A stretch of DNA of 64,000 bases from CAVVPY01 sp963750295 (GTDB lineage: Bacteria; Actinomycetota; Actinomycetes; Mycobacteriales; Jatrophihabitantaceae). Within the stretch, counting starts at the first letter, position 1, and each line of letters starts with the position of its first letter. The stretch spans positions 1,798,001-1,862,000 of the forward strand of contig CAVVPY010000001.1 of the NCBI GenBank assembly GCA_963750295.1, read 5' to 3'. Of the stretch, positions 1 to 8,309 are shown in pieces. The notes beneath the pieces are model-generated. The model did no database searches, was not told the DNA's origin, and worked only from the letters and a program-made list of their open reading frames with translations. A program made the translations under genes and the position numbers.

Positions 1-223
1 CCGCCTGGTCGCCCAGGACGCCGGCCGGGGGTCACTGCCGACGCTGTACGCGGCGACGATGCCCGACGCCGAAAGCGGCGCGTTCTACGGGCCGGACGGG
101 ATCGGCGAGCTGCGCGGGCAGCCCACCAAGGTCGGGTCGTCGAAGGCGTCCAAGGACCAGGCGGTGGCGGCGAAGCTCTGGGCCTCGGCCGAGCAGCTCA
201 CCGGGTGTTCCGTCACGTTCTGA
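1..223 (+). CDS. Short-chain dehydrogenase/reductase, C-terminal end only
   Basis: Only the last 73 codons lie in the window, read from base 2 to the TGA at 221-223. The tail has the look of retinol-dehydrogenase or protochlorophyllide-reductase-like SDRs: an L-Y-A-A-T segment, then FYGPDG, then a final helix with W-x-S-E-x-L-T-G. The Rossmann fold, the YxxxK active site and the start are outside the window, so cofactor and substrate cannot be judged. It ends 45 bp before the stop of the convergent PAP2 gene. Family assignment rests on the C-terminal pattern from memory. Confidence 0.6.
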   Translation, partial: RLVAQDAGRGSLPTLYAATMPDAESGAFYGPDGIGELRGQPTKVGSSKASKDQAVAAKLWASAEQLTGCSVTF

Positions 224-268
224 GCGCCGGGAACGTCCGGGCCGATCCGAGCACGCCTGCGAGCAGCG

Positions 269-1183
269 TCAGCGGGCGCTGACCGGGTGCGAACCCGACG
301 TGGTGGCGAGCGCCCGGTGGCGGCTGCGCCCGATCGGGACGGGGCCTGCCGCGACGCCCTCACTGTCACGCTCCGCCGTGGCCGTGTTCGTGGCCGAGTT
401 CGTGGCGACGAGCGCGGGAGCCGGGACCGGGACGGCCGGACGGACGGGGCGGACATGCGGCGCCGTGCGCCGGCGCGCCGCCAGCCGCACTGCCCGAACC
501 CGGCCCGCTACCGCGGCGCACGCGCGTTCGGCGGTGGGCATGAGCCACGGCAGCGCCAGCAGGACGAGGCCACCGGCCAGCCACCCGCCGACCACATCAC
601 TGATCCAGTGCGTCCGCAGATACAGCGTCCCGATTCCCACTGTCAGCGAGACGAACACCGCGAAGCCAATCGCCAGCCGGCGCCAGCGCACGGCCAGCAG
701 GGCGATGACGCCGTAGAGCACAACCGCGTTGGACACATGCCCGGACGGGTAGATGTTGCCACCTGCGAACACCGCGTGGACGTCGGGAGTCGCGAGCGGA
801 CCGATGCGGCCGATGAGCAGCTTCACCACGCCCACCGTCACGTTGAGGACGAGCAACGCGGTGGCGATCATGACGAGGGGCCGCACCGAGCGAGCCCGCC
901 ACGCGGCCCAGGCGATCCAGGGCAGGGCGATCAGGGTCGACGGTGCGCGCTGGCCGAGCATGACGTAGATCGCGACGCGATCGCGGCCATCGGGCCCGAT
1001 CTGCCGCGGCAGGTGCAGGTTGAGGATGGTCTGGTCGAGGGTGAGGACCGGGCTGCGGAAGATGACGCCGAGCGTCAGCAGCAGATAGGCCACGAACAGA
1101 GTCGCGAAGACGGCGCCCCGCCACGGAACACTGGACCAGCGTCGTGGGAGCACCTCGCCGGTCACGTCCCGGGTTTGGCTCAC
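269..1183 (-). CDS. PAP2-family membrane phosphatase
   Basis: A 304-residue integral membrane protein of the phosphatidic acid phosphatase type 2 superfamily, expected to remove phosphate from a lipid phosphate (PA, PGP or undecaprenyl-PP) on the outer face of the membrane. The three phosphatase blocks are visible: K-L-L-I-G-R-I-G-P (the usual R-P pair is altered to R-I-G-P), then YPSGH, then R-T-H-W-I-S-D with the catalytic His and Asp. About six hydrophobic segments surround them, and the last 70 or so residues are an Ala/Pro/Arg-rich cytoplasmic tail. The GTG start at 1183 is chosen because AGGAAGG sits just upstream; the open frame continues further but reads through ligA. The substrate is unknown. 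Confidence 0.88.
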   Translation of the reverse strand: MSQTRDVTGEVLPRRWSSVPWRGAVFATLFVAYLLLTLGVIFRSPVLTLDQTILNLHLPRQIGPDGRDRVAIYVMLGQRAPSTLIALPWIAWAAWRARSVRPLVMIATALLVLNVTVGVVKLLIGRIGPLATPDVHAVFAGGNIYPSGHVSNAVVLYGVIALLAVRWRRLAIGFAVFVSLTVGIGTLYLRTHWISDVVGGWLAGGLVLLALPWLMPTAERACAAVAGRVRAVRLAARRRTAPHVRPVRPAVPVPAPALVATNSATNTATAERDSEGVAAGPVPIGRSRHRALATTSGSHPVSAR

Positions 1184-1326
1184 GCTTTCCTTCCTCGCAC
1201 AATTCTCTGTGATTGTCCCATCCGTGCTGGGCGATATCACATGCTTTGCCGGGCACTTTGTGACCGAGCGCACCGGATTCGGGCGCGCTGACGTCGAGCC
1301 GGGCACTTGCGCGTCCGCGGGCCGGC

Positions 1327-3432
1327 TCACGTCGGTGCATCCACCCCCGGCGGGCCACTGTCGAGCAACGCGCGAAAGCCCGCTTCGTCGAGGACGGAGA
1401 CGCCCAACTGCTCGGCCTTGTCGGCCTTGGTGCCGGCGTTCTCGCCCACCACGACGAAGTCGGTCTTCTTCGAGACCGATCCGGCCGCCTTGCCCCCGCG
1501 GGCGAGGATCGCTTCCTTCGCCTCGTCCCGCGAGAAGCCCTGCAGCGAACCGGTGACCACGACCGTCAACCCGGCGAGCGTCTTCGGGGTCGAGTCGTCG
1601 ACATCGTCGGCCGTGCGGACACCGGCAGCCGCCCACTTGTCGACGATCGCGACGTGCCAGTCGACGGCGAACCACTCCTGGACGGCCTCGGCGATCACGC
1701 CGCCGACCCCGTCGGCCGCCGCGAGCGCGTCGACCGACGCGGACCGGATCGCGTCGATCGAGCCGAACTCGGCGGCGAGCGCACGCGCAGCGGTGGGCCC
1801 GACATGGCGGATGGACAGCGCCACCAGCACGCGCCACAGCGGCTGGGCCTTGGCCTGCTCGAGGTTGGCGAGCAGCTTCAGCCCGTTGGCCGAGAGCACG
1901 CGCCCCTCGCGCACGCCGTCAGGATCGTCGGTCTTCTTCGCCGCGCGCGTGTAGAGCGCGACATCGGCCAACGCCTCGGCGGTGACGTCGAACAGGTCGC
2001 CCTCGTCCGTCAGCACCCCGGCATCGAGCAACGCGGCCACGCCTTCGTAGCCGAGCGCCTCGATGTCCAACGCGCTGCGCGTGGCGAGGGAGGCCACCCG
2101 CTCCCGCAACTGAGCCGGGCACGAGCGGGCATTGGGGCAGCGGATGTCCTTGTCGCCGTCCTTCTCGGGCGCCAGCGGCGTGCCGCATGCCGGACAGGTG
2201 CCGGGCATGACGAAGGGCCGCTCCGTGCCGTCACGCAAGGCGACCACTGGGCCGACGATCTCGGGGATCACGTCACCGGCCTTGCGCAGCACCACGACAT
2301 CGCCGATGAGCACGCCCTTGCGTTCGACCTCCCACTGGTTGTGCAGGGTCGCCTGCTCGACGGTCGACCCGGCGACCTTGACCGGTTCCATCACGCCGTA
2401 GGGGGTGACGCGTCCGGTACGGCCGACGTTGACCCGGATGTCGAGCAGTCGGGTGTTGACCTCTTCGGGCGGGTATTTGAACGCGATCGCCCAGCGCGGG
2501 GCGCGGCTGGTCGAGCCGAGCCGGCGCTGGAGCGCCAACTCGTCCACCTTGACCACCACCCCGTCGATCTCGTGCTCGACGTCGTGGCGGTGCTCGCCCC
2601 AGTAGTCGATGAAGGCCTGCACAGCGGGTAGATCCGGCTCGAGTTTCGCTCGTTCGGCGATGGGCAGGCCCCAGGACGCGAGCAGCTCGTACCACTCGAA
2701 CTGCGAGCTGACCTGGGGCCCGCCCTCGACCTTGCCCACGCCGTGCAGCACGAACTTGAGCCGCCTGCTGGCCGTGACGCGCGGGTCCTTCTGGCGCAAC
2801 GAGCCGGCCGCGGTGTTCCGCGGGTTGGCGAACGGGGCCTTGCCTGCGGCTACGAGCGTGGCGTTGAGTTCCTCGAAGTGCACGACCGGGAAGTACACCT
2901 CGCCGCGGACTTCGAGCACCCGCGGCACATCCGCGCCGCGGAGCTGTCCGGGCACGTTGTCGATGGTGCGGACATTGCGCGTGACGTCCTCGCCGGTCCG
3001 GCCATCGCCACGCGTTGCGCCCCGCACCAGCCGGCCGCCCTCGTAGAGCAGGTTCACCGCCAGCCCGTCCACCTTGAGCTCGCACAGGTACCCGGGCACG
3101 GCGCCCGCGTCGCGTTCGACCCGGGCTGCCCACGCGGCCAGGTCCTCGTGCGAGAAGGTGTTGTCGAGGCTGAGCATCCGCTCCAGGTGGTCGACCGGGG
3201 TGAACAACGTCGAATACGTACCGCCGACCCGCTGCGTCGGGGACGACGGCGTGCGCAATTCGGGGAACTGCGCCTCGAGTTCCTCGAGCCGCTTGAGCGC
3301 CGCGTCGTAATCGGCATCGCTCGACGAGGGGGCGTCCAGGACGTAGTAGCGGTACTGGTCCTCGTCGATCTGCTGCGCCAGGCGCTCGTGCTCCTCGCGC
3401 GCCTCGTCGGTTGCTGCCGCAGGGTCACTCAC
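1327..3432 (-). CDS. ligA: NAD-dependent DNA ligase LigA
   Basis: A full-length 701-residue NAD-dependent DNA ligase that seals nicks in replication and repair. Domains run in the canonical order: an N-terminal NAD-binding Ia domain (YRYYVLD near residue 30), the adenylation domain with catalytic Lys120 in the KVDG motif, an OB fold, a four-cysteine zinc finger (CPACG followed by a CPN...CPAQ pair), helix-hairpin-helix repeats, and a C-terminal BRCT domain ending near residue 690. The start is GTG. It is the last gene of a minus-strand run (cysteine desulfurase, mnmA, MetE-like, ligA), separated from the MetE-like gene by 66 bp. The order matches my memory of M. tuberculosis Rv3025c, Rv3024c, Rv3015c and Rv3014c. 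Confidence 0.98.
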   Translation of the reverse strand: MSDPAAATDEAREEHERLAQQIDEDQYRYYVLDAPSSSDADYDAALKRLEELEAQFPELRTPSSPTQRVGGTYSTLFTPVDHLERMLSLDNTFSHEDLAAWAARVERDAGAVPGYLCELKVDGLAVNLLYEGGRLVRGATRGDGRTGEDVTRNVRTIDNVPGQLRGADVPRVLEVRGEVYFPVVHFEELNATLVAAGKAPFANPRNTAAGSLRQKDPRVTASRRLKFVLHGVGKVEGGPQVSSQFEWYELLASWGLPIAERAKLEPDLPAVQAFIDYWGEHRHDVEHEIDGVVVKVDELALQRRLGSTSRAPRWAIAFKYPPEEVNTRLLDIRVNVGRTGRVTPYGVMEPVKVAGSTVEQATLHNQWEVERKGVLIGDVVVLRKAGDVIPEIVGPVVALRDGTERPFVMPGTCPACGTPLAPEKDGDKDIRCPNARSCPAQLRERVASLATRSALDIEALGYEGVAALLDAGVLTDEGDLFDVTAEALADVALYTRAAKKTDDPDGVREGRVLSANGLKLLANLEQAKAQPLWRVLVALSIRHVGPTAARALAAEFGSIDAIRSASVDALAAADGVGGVIAEAVQEWFAVDWHVAIVDKWAAAGVRTADDVDDSTPKTLAGLTVVVTGSLQGFSRDEAKEAILARGGKAAGSVSKKTDFVVVGENAGTKADKAEQLGVSVLDEAGFRALLDSGPPGVDAPT

Positions 3433-3498
3433 AGCTGAAGAACCTAGCGAGCCGTGCTGACAGCAGTCGTGCCGTGCGGACGGGCCACCCCGGCACGC

Positions 3499-4509
3499 TC
3501 ATGACCCGTCGCGCTCGACGGGATCGACGAGATCGCGGCCGAGATCGCGAAGCACGGACAGTGCTCGACGGACGTAGTCGGGGCTCGCGCCTGCCAGCCC
3601 GCACGCGGGTGTCGGGACCACCGTCGCGGCGAACGCGTCGGCGCCGAACCCGAGCGTCGTCCAGAACCGGTGCAGGCGCGCGCGTGCGTGGTCGAAGCCG
3701 ATCGTGGAGTCGGTTCCGGGCAGCACGCCGAGCCACAGCGAGACGCCGGCGTCGACGGCCTCGCCGAGTGCGTCGTGCTGCGCGGCGGTCAGCAGCGCCA
3801 GGTCGACGGCGACCGCGTTGGCCCCGGCCGCGCGCAAGAGCCCGATCGGTGCGCCCGCGGCGCAGCAGTGCACGACCCGGCGCCCGTCCGGGACGACCTC
3901 CAGCACGTCACGCAGGGTCTGCTCGACCACGTTCGCATCGACCGAGCGGACCGTCCCGTACCCGGACGGTGTCGGCACCTCGCCGGCGAGGACGGTCGGC
4001 AGCGACGGTTCGTCGACCTGCACCACGAGGTCCGCCGACGGCAACCGATCAGCCAGGTCGGCCAGATGCAGGCGCAGCCCTTCGGCAAGTGAGGCGGCGA
4101 TGTCACGGGTCGCGCCGTGATCGCCCACGGCCCGATGTCCGGTCGGCACCTCGACGCCGGCTGCCAGCGTCCAGGGGCCGGCCAGCTGGATCTTCAGCGG
4201 GCCGGCCAGACCCTCGGCCTGTGCCTCGAGGGCGTCGAGGTCGCGCGCGAGCAGATCCCTCGCGCGGCGCAGGTCGGCGCCGGCGTGCGCGGTGATCCGC
4301 CATCCCGACGGGACCACCTCAACGGGAAGGTCGACCAGCAGCGCGGCCGTGCGTCCGATCAGGTGAGCGCCGACGCCGCGGGCGGGCAGCTCGGGCAGGT
4401 GGGGCAGGTCGGGCAGTTCACCGAGTACCAGCCGGGACGCCTCGTCCGGATCGGTGCCCGGCAACGAGCCGAGCCCGGTGACTGCTCCGGGCACCCAGGG
4501 CCGCGTCAT
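3499..4509 (-). CDS. MetE/UROD-fold protein (cobalamin-independent methionine synthase C-domain-like)
   Basis: A 336-residue protein of the cobalamin-independent methionine synthase superfamily, but only the size of one barrel; full MetE is about 750 residues. It opens with G-L-G-S-L-P-G-T, typical of this actinobacterial subgroup. It keeps a His-x-Cys pair (VVHCCAAG) and a late Cys (PACGLAG), which correspond to the zinc ligands that activate the thiol in MetE. Its reaction is therefore probably a zinc-dependent methyl or thiol transfer, but the methyl donor is unknown. Its first codon overlaps the mnmA stop by four bases, indicating translational coupling. It matches my memory of M. tuberculosis Rv3015c. 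It is one of three single-barrel MetE-like genes in the first 17 kb. Confidence 0.85.
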   Translation of the reverse strand: MTRPWVPGAVTGLGSLPGTDPDEASRLVLGELPDLPHLPELPARGVGAHLIGRTAALLVDLPVEVVPSGWRITAHAGADLRRARDLLARDLDALEAQAEGLAGPLKIQLAGPWTLAAGVEVPTGHRAVGDHGATRDIAASLAEGLRLHLADLADRLPSADLVVQVDEPSLPTVLAGEVPTPSGYGTVRSVDANVVEQTLRDVLEVVPDGRRVVHCCAAGAPIGLLRAAGANAVAVDLALLTAAQHDALGEAVDAGVSLWLGVLPGTDSTIGFDHARARLHRFWTTLGFGADAFAATVVPTPACGLAGASPDYVRRALSVLRDLGRDLVDPVERDGS

Positions 4510-5570
4510 GACCGCCGAGCGTCGACGATCGTGGCCGACCCGAGGACGGTGTCGCCGTCGTACATCACCAGTGCCTGGCCCGCGGCGACCCCGCGCTGGG
4601 CCGTGCGCAGCCGAGCTGTCACCGCGCCGTCCGTCGTCGTGATCGACGCCGGGCTCAGCATCCCGTGGGCGCGCAGTTGGACGGTGCAGTCGAACGGCCC
4701 CTCGGGCCTCACTGACCAGACCGGACGCTCCCCGCTCACCTCGTCCACGTCGAGTAGTTCCCCGCGGCCGACGACCACCGTGTTGGTGGCCGGCCGGATC
4801 GAGAGCACGTAGCGCGGCTCGCCGCCGGGCGCCACCCGGTCCAGATGCAGGCCGCGACGCTGCCCCACGGTGAACCCGTACGAACCGGTGTGGCTGCCGA
4901 TCACCGCGCCGGACTCGGCGTCCACGATGTCGCCGTCGGCGGTGCCGAGCCGACGCGACAGGAACCCGCGGGTGTCGCCGTCGGCGATGAAGCAGATGTC
5001 GTGCGAGTCGGGCTTGTCTGCGACAGCGAGCCCCCGCGCGGCCGCCTCGGCCCGCACCTGCGCCTTGGTCGAGTCACCGAGCGGGAACATCGCATGTGCG
5101 AGCTGCGCGCGCGTCAGCACGGCGAGGACGTAGGACTGATCCTTCGCCGGGTCGACCGAGCGCTGCAGCAGCCCGCCGGCGAGCCGGGCGTGGTGTCCGG
5201 TGACGACGGCGTCGAAGCCGAGCGCCAGGGCACGGTCCAGCACGGCGGCGAACTTGATCTTCTCGTTACAGCGAAGGCACGGATTCGGCGTTCGGCCGGC
5301 CGCGTACTCGTCGACGAAGTCGTCCACGACGTCGGCACGGAACCGCTCGGCGAGATCCCAGATGTAGAACGGGATGCCGATCACGTCGGCAGCGCGACGG
5401 GCGTCGTTGCTGTCCTCGAGGGTGCAGCACCCGCGGGCGCCGGTACGCAGCGTCGCGGGGTTCTGCGCGAGCGCCAGATGCACGCCGGTGACCTCGTGCC
5501 CGGCGTCGACCGCTCGCGCGGCGGCGACCGCAGAGTCCACCCCACCGCTCATCGCGGCGAGAATCTTCAT
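4506..5570 (-). CDS. mnmA: tRNA-specific 2-thiouridylase MnmA
   Basis: A 354-residue enzyme that thiolates U34 of Lys, Glu and Gln tRNAs using ATP and a sulfur relay that begins at a cysteine desulfurase. The PP-loop motif SGGVDS is at residues 8-13. The two catalytic cysteines are in NPCLRCNEKIKF (near residue 100) and HDICFIADGD (near residue 195), followed by the C-terminal beta-barrel domain. The length is normal. The ATG overlaps the stop of the upstream cysteine desulfurase by four bases and its own stop overlaps the following MetE-like start by four bases. It therefore sits in a tight operon with its likely sulfur donor. Confidence 0.97.
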   Translation of the reverse strand: MKILAAMSGGVDSAVAAARAVDAGHEVTGVHLALAQNPATLRTGARGCCTLEDSNDARRAADVIGIPFYIWDLAERFRADVVDDFVDEYAAGRTPNPCLRCNEKIKFAAVLDRALALGFDAVVTGHHARLAGGLLQRSVDPAKDQSYVLAVLTRAQLAHAMFPLGDSTKAQVRAEAAARGLAVADKPDSHDICFIADGDTRGFLSRRLGTADGDIVDAESGAVIGSHTGSYGFTVGQRRGLHLDRVAPGGEPRYVLSIRPATNTVVVGRGELLDVDEVSGERPVWSVRPEGPFDCTVQLRAHGMLSPASITTTDGAVTARLRTAQRGVAAGQALVMYDGDTVLGSATIVDARRS

Positions 5571-6742
5571 GAGGCCACCGACGTCAGGCCGGCCCGTCGG
5601 GCGCGCACGACCGCGGGACCGATAGCGGCGAGCGCCGCCTCGACATCAGCCTCGGTCGACGAGTGGCCCAGCGAGAAGCGCAGCGAGCCCCGGGCGAGTG
5701 CCGCGTCGGCTCCCATCGCGAGCAGGACGTGCGAAGGCTGGGCCACGCCCGCGGCGCACGCAGACCCGGTCGAGCACTCGACCCCCTGCGCGTCGAGCAG
5801 CATGAGCAGCGCGTCGCCCTCACACCCGGGAAAGCTCAGGTGCGCGATCCCGGGCAAACGACTCGCCGGGTGCTCGTTCACCACGACGTCGTCCACCTCG
5901 GCTCGGATCCCGGCCACCAACCGGTCGCGGAGCGCGCGCACCCGCGCCGAGGTCGTCGGCTGGCGTGCCACGGCGAGCGACGCGGCGACCGACAGCCCGA
6001 TCGCGCCGGGAACGTCCAGCGTGCCGGACCGGACGTCGCGCTCCTGACCACCACCGTGCAGCAACGGCGCGCACTCGATGTTGCGGCGCAGCAGCAGCGC
6101 GCCGGCACCGACCGGGCCGCCGAGCTTGTGTCCGGTCATCGTCAACGCGTCCGCGCCGCACTCGGCGAAGTTGACCGGCATCGCGCCGACGGCCTGCACC
6201 GCGTCGGTGTGCAGCGGGATGCCGTGCTCGTGCGCGACCGTGGCGAGCTCGGCGATCGGCTGCACCGTGCCGACCTCGTTGTTCGCCCACATCACGCTGA
6301 CCAGCGCGACCGAGTCCGGGTCCTGGGCGATGCTCGCTCGCAGCACCTCGGGATCGACCCGACCGTGCCTGTCCACGGGCAACAGGGTGAGCTCGGCGTC
6401 CTGCGCGGCAGCCAGCCACTGTGCGGCATCGAGGACGGCGTGATGTTCGATCGAGCTGATCACGATGCGGCGCCGCCGCGGATCCTTCGCGCGCCGCGAC
6501 CAGTAGATGCCCTTGACCGCAAGGTTGTCGGCCTCGGTGCCGCTGCCGGTGAAGATCACCTCGGACGGCCGCGCGCCCAGGGCGGCCGCGAGGGACTCGC
6601 GCGATTCCTCGATCCGGCGCCGGGCCCGGCGCCCGGCGCCGTGCAGGGAGGACGCGTTGCCGAGATCACCCAGCGCCGCGGCGACCGCAGCAGCGGCCTC
6701 GGGGTGCACGGGTGTGGTCGCCGCGTGGTCGAGGTAAGGCAT
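5567..6742 (-). CDS. Cysteine desulfurase (IscS/NifS type)
   Basis: A PLP-dependent cysteine desulfurase that supplies persulfide sulfur for tRNA thiolation and Fe-S assembly. The start at 6742 gives a 391-residue protein beginning M-P-Y-L-D-H-A-A-T-T-P, the family N-terminus; a GTG 36 bases upstream is possible but adds a non-conserved extension. Visible landmarks are the PLP aldimine lysine in TGHKLGGP (near residue 200) and the mobile loop with the catalytic cysteine in STGSACAAG (near residue 325). The stop overlaps the mnmA start, and the pairing with mnmA argues that tRNA thiolation is a main duty. Confidence 0.95.
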   Translation of the reverse strand: MPYLDHAATTPVHPEAAAAVAAALGDLGNASSLHGAGRRARRRIEESRESLAAALGARPSEVIFTGSGTEADNLAVKGIYWSRRAKDPRRRRIVISSIEHHAVLDAAQWLAAAQDAELTLLPVDRHGRVDPEVLRASIAQDPDSVALVSVMWANNEVGTVQPIAELATVAHEHGIPLHTDAVQAVGAMPVNFAECGADALTMTGHKLGGPVGAGALLLRRNIECAPLLHGGGQERDVRSGTLDVPGAIGLSVAASLAVARQPTTSARVRALRDRLVAGIRAEVDDVVVNEHPASRLPGIAHLSFPGCEGDALLMLLDAQGVECSTGSACAAGVAQPSHVLLAMGADAALARGSLRFSLGHSSTEADVEAALAAIGPAVVRARRAGLTSVAS

Positions 6743-6826
6743 CGCATCCAGCTTACGGCCGTTCGGGGGGTTGCTCACCGTCCATCCGACGCCGGGGACC
6801 CCGGGCCGGCTCTGACCGTGTCCGGC

Positions 6827-8251
6827 TCAGGCGTCGATCGGCACCGCCTGCCGGGACACCGTCGCGGGCGTACCCGCGCGACCGGCGACTGCCAGTCCCA
6901 GCAGGGCGATCGCGGTCATCACGAGCGCCAACGCCCAGAACGCGGCGGTGAACCCGATCACGCCGCCGGCGGCCGCGCCGACCAGCACCCCGCCGAACCC
7001 GGTGGTGAGCGCGGATCCGGTCGCGTCAGACAGTTGCAGGGCGGCCGAGTCGGACCCTCGCTCCGCGTCAGAGGTGTAGCGCAGCAGGAGCACGCTCGTG
7101 CTCGACATGGCCAAACCCATGCCGAGGCCGCCGATCGTCCACGCCGGGTACACCAGCCACCCGGGCGCCGCCGGCTGCTGGGCGAAGCCGACCAGGAGCG
7201 CCGAGAAGGCCACGAGGGCGAAGCCGCTGCGCAGCAACGCGACCCGACGGGCGCCCTCCTCGCGCGCGGACGTCCGGCCCTGCCACCACGAACCGAGCGC
7301 CCAGGTGATGCCACCGGCGGCCAGCGGGAGGCCCGCCACCGTGGGCGAATAGCCGTGCTGGACCGTCATCGCGAGCGGGATGCTCGCGTCCACACCGAAG
7401 AACGCCCCGGCGAGCAGCCCGCGCAGGGCCACCGGAGCAGCGACCCCGGCACGCACCCGGACGGTCCCGGCGGGCAGCAGCCGGTGCAGGCCCCACCCGA
7501 GCAGGATCACTCCGGCGACGCCGCCGGCGATCCAGGCCAGCGTGCGGTGCTGGCCGGCGGTCTGGACGAGCGCGACTCCGCCGGCGACTGCCAGCGCGCG
7601 CACGATCCGCCGCGGGTCGCCGAGCCCGCTTCCGGAACCGGCCTGGCGCCGCGGCAGGCGCTGCAGCGTCGGGACGAGCAGGGCCGCCCCGAGCAGCACG
7701 AACGGAAGCAGGCCGAGGAACACCCAGCGCCAGCTCAGGTGCTGCGTCAGCGTGCCGGACACCACGGGTCCGAGCAGGGCGGGCAGCACCCAGGCCGAGG
7801 ACGTCGCCGCGAACACCTTCGGTTGCAGCGACACCGAGAAGGTCGAGCCGATCAGGACGTAGATCGCGGTGATCAGGAATCCACTGCCGAGACCCTGGAC
7901 GAGGCGACCGGCCACGAACTGCGTCATCGTGGATGCGGTTCCCGACAGGACCAGTCCGAGCGAGAAGCAGACCAGCCCGACGATGAGCGAGCGCCGCGGG
8001 CCGTGGGCGTCGCACAACTGACCGGACACCACCATCCCGACCACGTTGGCGACCAAGAAGCCGGTGAACGCCCAGCCGTAGGTGCGCAGGCCGTGCAGCT
8101 CGCGCGCGGCAGTCGGCAGGGCAGCCGCCACCGCCATTGCCTCGAAGGCGATCATCGTGATGATGATCAGGAGTGCGCCGGTCGTGGCGCGCAGCTGCGG
8201 GCCGAAAATAGAGCTGGGGACGGAAGCCTCCGTCCCCAGCTCCGTGTTCAT
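6827..8251 (-). CDS. MFS transporter, drug-efflux-like
   Basis: A 474-residue major facilitator superfamily transporter with 12 to 14 hydrophobic segments. The motif-A-like loop between helices 2 and 3 reads G-Q-L-C-D-A-H-G-P-R-R, and a G-R-L-V-Q-G-L-G-S-G motif-C-like helix is typical of proton-driven exporters. The substrate cannot be read from sequence. The ATG at 8251 has no clear ribosome binding site. It is preceded by a CATGCT box 6 nt upstream, consistent with a leaderless start. The first codons form a perfect 14-bp inverted repeat and two further palindromes lie just upstream, so expression is probably tightly controlled. There is no adjacent regulator gene. It follows etfA on the same strand after 58 bp but probably has its own promoter. 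Confidence 0.9.
   Translation of the reverse strand: MNTELGTEASVPSSIFGPQLRATTGALLIIITMIAFEAMAVAAALPTAARELHGLRTYGWAFTGFLVANVVGMVVSGQLCDAHGPRRSLIVGLVCFSLGLVLSGTASTMTQFVAGRLVQGLGSGFLITAIYVLIGSTFSVSLQPKVFAATSSAWVLPALLGPVVSGTLTQHLSWRWVFLGLLPFVLLGAALLVPTLQRLPRRQAGSGSGLGDPRRIVRALAVAGGVALVQTAGQHRTLAWIAGGVAGVILLGWGLHRLLPAGTVRVRAGVAAPVALRGLLAGAFFGVDASIPLAMTVQHGYSPTVAGLPLAAGGITWALGSWWQGRTSAREEGARRVALLRSGFALVAFSALLVGFAQQPAAPGWLVYPAWTIGGLGMGLAMSSTSVLLLRYTSDAERGSDSAALQLSDATGSALTTGFGGVLVGAAAGGVIGFTAAFWALALVMTAIALLGLAVAGRAGTPATVSRQAVPIDA
8211..8242. promoter_or_regulatory. Perfect 14-bp inverted repeat inside the MFS 5' coding region
   Basis: The arm GAGCTGGGGACGGA is followed by a 4-nt loop (AGCC) and its exact reverse complement. 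The element covers roughly codons 4-14 of the MFS gene. In mRNA it would form a very stable hairpin right after the start codon. It could act as a translational brake or as a protein operator. Because it is palindromic, both strands encode the same short peptide here. Confidence 0.7.
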
Positions 8252-8266
8252 GCGCCAAGCATGCAA

Positions 8267-8284
8267 GTTGAACCCCACTTCAAC
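8267..8284. promoter_or_regulatory. Inverted repeat upstream of the MFS gene (proximal)
   Basis: GTTGAA, a 6-nt spacer, then TTCAAC form a perfect 6-bp inverted repeat, 16 nt upstream of the MFS ATG and between the likely -10 and -35. It directly abuts the next palindrome. It is a likely binding site for a dimeric repressor, which is not encoded next to it. Confidence 0.5.
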
Positions 8285-8301
8285 GCAACAAATTTGTTGC
8301 G
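8284..8301. promoter_or_regulatory. Perfect 18-bp AT-centred palindrome upstream of the MFS gene
   Basis: CGCAACAAATTTGTTGCG is a perfect 18-bp palindrome, 33 nt upstream of the MFS ATG and 9 bp after the etfA stop. An AT-rich core is striking in this GC-rich DNA. Its position over the predicted -35 region fits an operator. It could also serve as a weak transcription stop for etfA, but no T-tract follows. Confidence 0.6.
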
Positions 8302-8309
8302 CAGCCGGT

